In this document: positions 58,347 to 64,000 of the stretch, one piece after another | How the letters are laid out: each line of letters opens with the position of its first letter | Position numbering within the stretch: the first letter of the stretch is position 1 | Translations under genes and position numbers: made by a program | Notes under the pieces: generated by a model | Told to the model about the DNA's origin: nothing | Database searches by the model: none | What the model saw: only the letters and a program-made list of their open reading frames with translations | Source of the DNA: Alteromonas macleodii | GTDB lineage: Bacteria > Pseudomonadota > Gammaproteobacteria > Enterobacterales > Alteromonadaceae | Assembly (NCBI RefSeq): GCF_903772925.1 | Contig: NZ_LR812090.1 | Coordinates: 1,075,811-1,139,810, forward strand | DNA length: 64,000 nt | Direction: 5' to 3'

Positions 58347-59112
58347 TTTCAGTGAAAACGAAATAAACGAAGCTAAAGCATGGGATCTACCGTTTGTCGA
58401 TGATCCAAGGGCAGCTAGAAAAGACGAGACAACCAATGCACTGAACAAACGCTCAGATTGGAAGTATGAGCCCCCTGAAGTTGAAGAAGAAATCAAGCCT
58501 CCTACCGCTGAAGAGATAGAAGCTATTCGCCAGGCTGCCTATGATGAAGGTTTTCAGGAAGGCAAGGAAAAAGGTTTTGAAGAAGGTAAAGCTAAAGGTT
58601 TTGAAACTGGCTTGGCCGAAGGTAAGGAACAAGGTCATAACGAAGGTCTTGAGCAAGGCTTAGAAGAAGGTCGCCAGCAGATGGCTGAACAAGCCGAAGT
58701 GTGGCAAATGCTTGCTGAAAAATTCCACGACCCACTTTCTCAGGCTAACGATGAAACCCGTGACCAGCTGGTTAAACTTGCTGTAACACTTGCAAAAGCA
58801 GTTATTAAAACAGAGGTCAGCACTAACCAACAAGTGATACTTCAAGCGTTAAGTGAAGGCATTAAGGCGTTACCCATTAATCAAGCAGATTATCAAATTC
58901 ACATGAACCCAGACGATATTGAATTGGTAAAAGCGCATTTCGGCGACGAAGAAATTGCTAAAAAAGGATGGAGTCTGGTTGAAGCCCCGGCGATGGAACG
59001 CGGAGGTTGCGATATTACCACTGCACAAAACGCCGTAGATGTGTCTATTGAGCGCCGGTGCCGTAACGTTATAGATAAATTTTTACTAAACCAAGGTTTG
59101 TCAGATGACTAG
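58330..59112 (+). CDS. fliH: FliH export ATPase regulator
   Basis: A 260-residue protein. The central helix has a run of GxxxG-type repeats rich in Glu, Gly and Lys ([19 protein letters not shown]), a hallmark of FliH. The C-terminal domain (about 140-255) matches the FliH/YscL family. It binds FliI and docks it at the export gate. The start codon lies in a short tandem repeat and has no good Shine-Dalgarno. It overlaps fliI by 8 bp. Confidence 0.93.
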   Translation: MSGNKNFSENEINEAKAWDLPFVDDPRAARKDETTNALNKRSDWKYEPPEVEEEIKPPTAEEIEAIRQAAYDEGFQEGKEKGFEEGKAKGFETGLAEGKEQGHNEGLEQGLEEGRQQMAEQAEVWQMLAEKFHDPLSQANDETRDQLVKLAVTLAKAVIKTEVSTNQQVILQALSEGIKALPINQADYQIHMNPDDIELVKAHFGDEEIAKKGWSLVEAPAMERGGCDITTAQNAVDVSIERRCRNVIDKFLLNQGLSDD

Positions 59113-60439
59113 CCCTTGGCATTCGCATTTTGAATCCCTCACAAAACAGGTCTCTTCTCCGCCGGTAGTCGCTGCCGGCAAGTTAGTTCGTGGTATCGGT
59201 TTAACTCTCGAAGCGGTGGGGTGTCAGCTACCCGTTGGCAGTCAATGTTTAGTACAGACCATTGAAGGTGAGATAGAAGCCGAAGTGGTTGGTTTTGGCG
59301 ATGATATAACTTATTTAATGCCCACCGAAGCGGTACGCGGTATTGTACCAGGAAGTCGCGTGATGCCGTTAAACCGACAAAGCGGTTTACCGGTAGGTAT
59401 GGGGCTTTTAGGGAGAGTGGTAGATGGTAATGGTCAGCCCCTTGACGGTTTAGGTGAGATAAATGCCGAAGCCCGAGCGCCGACGACTAGACCGCCAATG
59501 AACCCGCTTATCCGCCGTCCCATAAACACCCCGATGGATGTAGGCGTACGCGCCATTAACGCACTCAATACGGTTGGTGTAGGTCAGCGTATGGGGCTAT
59601 TCGCAGGAAGTGGCGTGGGTAAAAGTGTGTTATTAGGCATGATGACCCGGGGCTGTGAAGCCGACGTGGTTGTTGTAGGGCTTGTCGGAGAGCGTGGCCG
59701 AGAAGTAAAAGAATTTATTCACGAAATCCTAACAGAAGAAGAACGCAAACGTGCGGTTGTAGTTGCAGCACCAGCTGATACTTCACCGCTTATGCGCTTA
59801 AAGGGCTGTGAAACTGCGGTAACTATTGCGGAATATTTTCGTGACAAAGGCATGAAAGTGCTGTTGCTTATTGATTCGTTAACCCGTTATGCCATGGCGC
59901 AGCGTGAAATTGCGCTGGCTGTGGGTGAGCCTCCAGCAACAAAAGGCTATCCGCCATCGGTCTTTGCTCGGTTACCTGCATTAGTTGAGCGAGCTGGTAA
60001 TGGCAGCGAGCGCCAAGGCTCTATTACGGCCTTTTATACGGTACTAACAGAAGGGGACGATTTGCAAGACCCCATAGCCGATGCTGCTCGTGCCATTTTG
60101 GATGGTCACGTGGTCCTATCAAGAGCCCTTGCCGATAGCGGTCATTACCCTGCAATTGATATTGAAGCGTCGATAAGCCGTGTAATGCCAATGGTGGTGA
60201 GTGAAGAGCATCAACTTATGGCTCGTCGCATTCGCCAGGTTTATTCAAACTACAAACAAAACCAAGACCTTATTTCTATTGGTGCTTATGCAAAAGGGTC
60301 AGACCCACGTATTGATTTAGCGATTCGTGCAGAGCCTGCAATCAACGCTTTGTTACAGCAAGGAATAAAGCAAGTCATTCCTTATGACGAAAGCCTAGAA
60401 GGTATGGCGGCACTTGCCAAAGGGTTAGGGCAGGGATGA
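59105..60439 (+). CDS. fliI: FliI flagellar export ATPase
   Basis: A 444-residue F1-beta-like ATPase with Walker A GSGVGKS (about 170-176), [12 protein letters not shown] and Walker [19 protein letters not shown]. It powers or primes export of flagellar substrates with FliH and FliJ. The start overlaps the fliH stop. Confidence 0.96.
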   Translation: MTSPWHSHFESLTKQVSSPPVVAAGKLVRGIGLTLEAVGCQLPVGSQCLVQTIEGEIEAEVVGFGDDITYLMPTEAVRGIVPGSRVMPLNRQSGLPVGMGLLGRVVDGNGQPLDGLGEINAEARAPTTRPPMNPLIRRPINTPMDVGVRAINALNTVGVGQRMGLFAGSGVGKSVLLGMMTRGCEADVVVVGLVGERGREVKEFIHEILTEEERKRAVVVAAPADTSPLMRLKGCETAVTIAEYFRDKGMKVLLLIDSLTRYAMAQREIALAVGEPPATKGYPPSVFARLPALVERAGNGSERQGSITAFYTVLTEGDDLQDPIADAARAILDGHVVLSRALADSGHYPAIDIEASISRVMPMVVSEEHQLMARRIRQVYSNYKQNQDLISIGAYAKGSDPRIDLAIRAEPAINALLQQGIKQVIPYDESLEGMAALAKGLGQG

Positions 60440-60511
60440 TGGCTTTGTTAGTCAACAGTATTAAAACGTTTGTGAAGAAGAAATCAGAACTCTTGAGTAA
60501 GGGCGCTAAAA

Positions 60512-60958
60512 ATGTCTAAACAACTAGAGCGTCTAGCCGAGTTTGAGCGAGAAAAAGAGCAGCGAGAAGCCCAGTATTATCAGCAGGCTCAGCAAAATGT
60601 TAATCAGCAAAAGCAAAAACTAACTAGCCTTGAGCAGTACCGTATTGATTATATCAAAGGTATCCAACAAACAGGTCAAGCCGGCGTTACGGCGACTTAT
60701 TATCAACAACACCTATCTTTTGTTGGAAAATTAGATAAAGCGTGTGAACAGCAAATGCAAGTGATTGCTCGTGCACGAATGGCAGCGGACCAGCGCAAGC
60801 AAATATGGCTAAAGCAGCAGCAGAAAGTTAAAGCTGTTACCTTGTTGCTTGATAAGAAGAAGTTGGCTGAACAGAAAAAAGAAGCTAAAGCCGAGCAGGC
60901 CATGATGGATGAATTTGCCACACAACGATTTTTCAGAGCTAAGCGCTCTCCTTTCTAA
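60512..60958 (+). CDS. fliJ: FliJ export chaperone
   Basis: A 148-residue, Gln/Lys-rich, coiled-coil protein with LERLAEFEREKEQREAQYYQ at the N-terminus and KKKLAEQKKEAKAEQAMMDE near the C-terminus, typical of FliJ. It is 72 bp after fliI, the usual place. Confidence 0.93.
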   Translation: MSKQLERLAEFEREKEQREAQYYQQAQQNVNQQKQKLTSLEQYRIDYIKGIQQTGQAGVTATYYQQHLSFVGKLDKACEQQMQVIARARMAADQRKQIWLKQQQKVKAVTLLLDKKKLAEQKKEAKAEQAMMDEFATQRFFRAKRSPF

Positions 60959-61308
60959 TAAATAGTATGTTCTCAAGCCACTTTGGCTCAACCCTTGCAA
61001 AATCAATATGAAATGTAACAGCGCGCTTTAGTTTCAATGCAATGGTTATTACGCTCTAACAGTGTTTGTTTGAAGTTCTACACTTATTACAAAGTAAGAA
61101 ATTCAACGATAGCGAGCATAAAACCTAATGCCAAACGATAGCCATAAAGGCTATCTGAGTAGAGCTAAGTGATTGAAATTTAGATAAGCGTTGGTGGGTT
61201 TGCGATTTACTTCTCTCGGTATGTTTAAAAATAACGCCCAGTGATTGATTCGCATCACATTACGTCTTCTTGGTGAAAGACGAGATAAATGTAGGACGGT
61301 AGGACAAT
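60959..61308 (+). other. Non-coding gap between fliJ and fliK
   Basis: About 350 bases with no credible gene. One hairpin (GATAGCC/GGCTATC, 61137-61155) lacks a T-run. No sigma-54 or sigma-28 consensus is convincing, so the fliK promoter is not identified. Confidence 0.5.
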
Positions 61309-62391
61309 ATGCAACAAGTTGCCGCACATAAAACAGACATTGCCGCATTACCTTTTTCTGCTTCTAGCACAGCTAAAGCGGTTGAAACAGGTATTGGTAC
61401 GCAACAGCAAGCGAATAGCGAAAACAACCAAGCATTTAATCGACTTTATCAGGAAGCAAAATCGAGCAAATCAGATTTTGTTTTAAATGACAAAGATGCA
61501 ATACGCGCTCAGTCCGGGGAGACAACCCGTTCGGCAGGCTCATCTGCTAACAATTCAGTTTCTGATGAAACAGTGAAGAAGGGTAAAGACCGCGATGCCG
61601 GACATACTAATCTTCCTGTTGAAAAGAAAGTAACAGACAATCCTGCAGAGTCAGCGCCAGGTACAAAAGAAGAAAACGCTGCCTTTGCTCGAAAAGAGAT
61701 AGCAGAAGAGACAGAAGCACAGCTCAACTCGGGTGATAAAGAAAAGGCCAGTTTGACGGTAGATGACATTGAAGGTGGGGTTGAACAAAAAGGCGTAACC
61801 GAAGCAGAGTTTGTTATTGGAGAAGGCGGCAAAAAAGATGCTGAGGCAGGCGTTATTACCACACCTGGTAGGCCTGATGGAAAGCCGGATAAGGCTGATG
61901 AAGAGCCCGACTGGATTGCCTATGTTGAAACCCTAGTCGAACGCTTTGGTAAGACTGATAACAAAGAGCAAACTAACAACAGAACAACCAATGGTATTTC
62001 TGAGGTTTCAGATGAGACGGTTAATGTTCTTTCTGTAAAAGAAAACGGTAAGCTTTGGAAGATCCCAGACGGTGTAGATGCCAGCGACGCACCCTCGGTA
62101 ATGGCGCATTTACTTTCTCAGCTTAATAGTGGCAGCAGTGAGGGGGAAATCGCTATCGAATCCCTTTCAACCGAAGCACAACAAACACTGAGTGCTTTGA
62201 CCGCACTATTGCTTGGCGCTGAAAGCGAACAAAGTGGTGCTAACGGCGAAGCAAACGCTGAGCTGTCACAAATCCTCGCCAATGATAAATTAGATTCAAA
62301 TGCCAGTGAACTTTCTGCACTAATTGCACAACTCATGCAGCAAAAAGAAAGCGATATCGATGCAGATCTAAAGTGTAAGCAATACAGATGA
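61309..62391 (+). CDS. fliK: FliK hook-length control protein, N-terminal part (frame-disrupted)
   Basis: This frame encodes 360 residues and stops at 62391. The N-terminal part is polar and low in complexity, as usual for FliK, whose N-terminal domain acts as a molecular ruler. The frame ends with an odd basic tail (LKCKQYR), whereas the +1 frame continues without a stop from 62372 into the conserved FliK C-terminus. Removing one A at about 62370-62372 would join both into a single protein of about 753 residues. Either a real frameshift or a sequencing error; position between fliJ and fliL confirms identity. Confidence 0.82.
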   Translation: MQQVAAHKTDIAALPFSASSTAKAVETGIGTQQQANSENNQAFNRLYQEAKSSKSDFVLNDKDAIRAQSGETTRSAGSSANNSVSDETVKKGKDRDAGHTNLPVEKKVTDNPAESAPGTKEENAAFARKEIAEETEAQLNSGDKEKASLTVDDIEGGVEQKGVTEAEFVIGEGGKKDAEAGVITTPGRPDGKPDKADEEPDWIAYVETLVERFGKTDNKEQTNNRTTNGISEVSDETVNVLSVKENGKLWKIPDGVDASDAPSVMAHLLSQLNSGSSEGEIAIESLSTEAQQTLSALTALLLGAESEQSGANGEANAELSQILANDKLDSNASELSALIAQLMQQKESDIDADLKCKQYR

Positions 62392-62434
62392 GGAAACGCT
62401 GACAAATAGTACAAACGCATCAGATGAATCTCTT

Positions 62435-63571
62435 GTGTTGAGTCTGTTATCTGATGAGCTTAAAGCGATGCAAAAGTTATCTTCAGATGAAGCCAGCTCT
62501 CAGTTAGAAGCATTGTATTCTGACGCAACCACTGACATAGCCGTTGACGGAGCTGTCTTAGAAAATGGAGATGTAACTAATGAGGCAGACAAAAATAAGG
62601 CAACTGCCACAGCGTCAGTAATGAATGCCCCAAATGCTATTTCTCAAAGTGCTATGCCTATAAATAATAGCTTTGAAATGACCGGTGATTCACAAAGCGA
62701 CTTACTAACTGCGTTAAGTGAACTTTCCCCACAAAGCGCACAAAAAGCTACCGAGGCATTTGCTGAACGTGTAGTTACAGTAATGCCAAGTGGTGCCCAA
62801 CAACAAGCTGTGAAGGCAAATATCATTGCTGGTATTAATGAATTTCAGCAACAAGTTCAGCAAGGTAGAGAGCCTGGTATTGATTTGACGGCTATTGTGA
62901 GTGATGCCGCCAACGAGGCAGCAGTAAATACCGAAGTAATTGCTTCAATGACTGCAAGGGTCGATAGCCAGGCGAGTCAGTTCCTTAACTTGATGACGCA
63001 AACACAGGCCAGCGCCCAACAAGCTTTCGCAAGTATGGTAGGTCAAACCGATACGGTAATACAAGAAAACACCCAGCTTCGCGCTGAAGCGTCAAAATCT
63101 CAGCAGCAGTTTGAAGGCTTTGATAAGGCGGTCAACATTCATAAGCCAGAGGGCCAGCAGCAGCTAAATGAAAAAATTCGCTGGATGGTGAACGCGCGCA
63201 ACACCATGGCTGAAATACGACTCGATCCCCCGGAAATGGGCAGCATGCAAGTTAGGGTAAATGTTGCAGGTGACGCAGCAAGCGTAAGCTTTGTTGTTCA
63301 ATCTCAACAAGCGAAGGAAGCGCTAGCCGATGCCATGCCTAAATTAAGAGATATGCTTTCTGAACAAGGCATTGAGTTAGGTGATGCTGAAGTAAGAAAA
63401 GATAATTCTTCGGGTAACGAAAATGGCCAGCAACTTGCAAACGATAATAGCAGAGGAAGTGGCACCGAAAACCGTGGAGAAAATGACGGTTTAGACGATA
63501 TGGGCGAAACGCGGATTATCGAGCAATCAGTGACGCGGGCAGCCAAGGGTGGGATTGATTTCTACGCTTAA
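62435..63571 (+). CDS. fliK: FliK C-terminal part, in shifted frame
   Basis: The open frame begins at 62372 (first GTG at 62435) and carries the conserved FliK C-terminal substrate-specificity switch domain (LNEKIRWMVNARNTMAEIRL, PPEMGSMQVRVNVAGDAASV, VQSQQAKEAL). This domain acts on FlhB to switch export from hook to filament proteins. It has no convincing ribosome site of its own, so it is best read as the 3' half of a frameshifted fliK rather than an independent gene. Confidence 0.82.
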   Translation: MLSLLSDELKAMQKLSSDEASSQLEALYSDATTDIAVDGAVLENGDVTNEADKNKATATASVMNAPNAISQSAMPINNSFEMTGDSQSDLLTALSELSPQSAQKATEAFAERVVTVMPSGAQQQAVKANIIAGINEFQQQVQQGREPGIDLTAIVSDAANEAAVNTEVIASMTARVDSQASQFLNLMTQTQASAQQAFASMVGQTDTVIQENTQLRAEASKSQQQFEGFDKAVNIHKPEGQQQLNEKIRWMVNARNTMAEIRLDPPEMGSMQVRVNVAGDAASVSFVVQSQQAKEALADAMPKLRDMLSEQGIELGDAEVRKDNSSGNENGQQLANDNSRGSGTENRGENDGLDDMGETRIIEQSVTRAAKGGIDFYA

Positions 63572-63798
63572 AATTAAGCAAAACTATTATCAATAGGTAG
63601 CATGGTGAGATTATTTTAAGACTGCTATGTTTGATGTATTCAATTGAATACGATTAAACAGGTCGATGTAACGCCGCTCAATAGCAATTGATGGCTGCTG
63701 TTACCGTATCAAGTAGATGTAGATACGAATAATGGCATTGCCATTTGCGATGGAACATTGATAATACGTTTTTTCTTAATATTACTGATGAGTTACAC

Positions 63799-64000
63799 AT
63801 GGCTGATGAAGAGTTACAGGTAGAAGAAGGCGGTAAAAAGAAAGGCAAAATGATGTTGATCATCATTATCGCTGTGGTTCTTGTAGGTGGTGGAGCTGCC
63901 GCTTATTTCTTACTGTTTGCAGGAGGCGATGAACCTGCGGCCGAACAACTGGCTGAAGCCGACGCTGCGGCAGCCGCCGAGAGTGCACCGGCAGCGAGTT
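63799..64000 (+). CDS. fliL: FliL, basal-body/stator-associated protein (3' truncated by window edge)
   Basis: The first 67 codons are visible: a short acidic/lysine-rich cytoplasmic start (EELQVEEGGKKKGKMM), then one transmembrane helix (about 19-40) and an Ala/Glu-rich periplasmic linker. This is the layout of FliL, and the position after fliK matches fliKLMNOPQR. The conserved C-terminal domain lies beyond the window, so the call relies on the N-terminus and gene order. Confidence 0.85.
   Translation, partial: MADEELQVEEGGKKKGKMMLIIIIAVVLVGGGAAAYFLLFAGGDEPAAEQLAEADAAAAAESAPAAS

Noticed and set aside
62360..62440. Programmed +1 frameshift in fliK
   Set aside because: No known slippery motif or stimulatory element is evident at CTAAAGTG. 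Mutation or sequencing error is simpler, though not excluded.
63733..63748. Sigma-54-like site upstream of fliL
   Set aside because: GG and GC are separated by 11 bases rather than 10, and sigma-54 tolerates spacing changes poorly.

Overview
The window reads as one chromosome segment of a marine gammaproteobacterium of the Alteromonas type. This rests on the Vibrio/Shewanella/Alteromonas-style polar flagellar gene order, the FlrABC regulators, the LapA-type adhesin cassette and moderate GC. The genus is inferred from recalled protein similarity, not from a search. Nearly all of the DNA is coding. I saw no rRNA, tRNA, insertion sequence, prophage or CRISPR array.

Region 1 (1-13577) is a c-di-GMP-controlled giant-adhesin system. 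A LapA-like adhesin (minus strand, 3' end outside the window) has an N-terminal retention module, a TAAG dialanine cleavage site and about fourteen 93-residue Ig-like repeats. Divergent from it run a TolC-OmpA fusion (LapE role), the type I secretion ABC ATPase (LapB), the HlyD-type adaptor (LapC) and a LuxR-type regulator. Convergent to these are the periplasmic protease LapG and the degenerate GGDEF/EAL receptor LapD.

Region 2 (13745-30695) holds flgT, flgP, flgN, flgM, flgA, cheV, cheR and then flgBCDE and flgFGHIJKL. These encode the rod, hook, rings, junction proteins and associated chemotaxis genes. Sigma-54 type sites (GG-N10-GC) precede flgT, flgB and flgF. A sigma-28 type site (TAAA-N15-GCCGATAT) precedes flgM.

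Region 3 (30702-49550) is filament production and flagellin glycosylation. It holds an unusual beta-propeller-like ORF, three similar flagellin genes each with a sigma-28 type site and a long leader, flaG-fliD-fliS-fliT-like, a very large Maf glycosyltransferase with an internally duplicated N-terminal module, and a pseudaminic acid locus (pseF, pseG, pseI, pseC, pseB). Between pseG and pseI sit four genes that look like a dedicated acyl-transfer module: a left-handed beta-helix acyltransferase, an unrecognised 196-residue protein, a KAS III-like condensing enzyme with its Cys-His-Asn triad, and an acyl carrier protein. No GNAT-type PseH is visible. This is the best candidate for a poorly described system: ACP-dependent, non-acetyl acylation of a flagellar nonulosonic acid.

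Region 4 (49832-64000) has a divergent fourth flagellin-like gene, the flrA-flrB-flrC regulatory cascade, and fliE-F-G-H-I-J-K-L (export apparatus, MS ring, switch and hook-length control). Sigma-54 type sites precede flrB and fliE. fliK is split by an apparent single-base frameshift near 62370. fliL runs off the right edge.

Together the window couples the sessile programme (LapA surface adhesion retained at high c-di-GMP) with the motile programme (FlrA/sigma-54, then FlrC, then sigma-28/FlgM).
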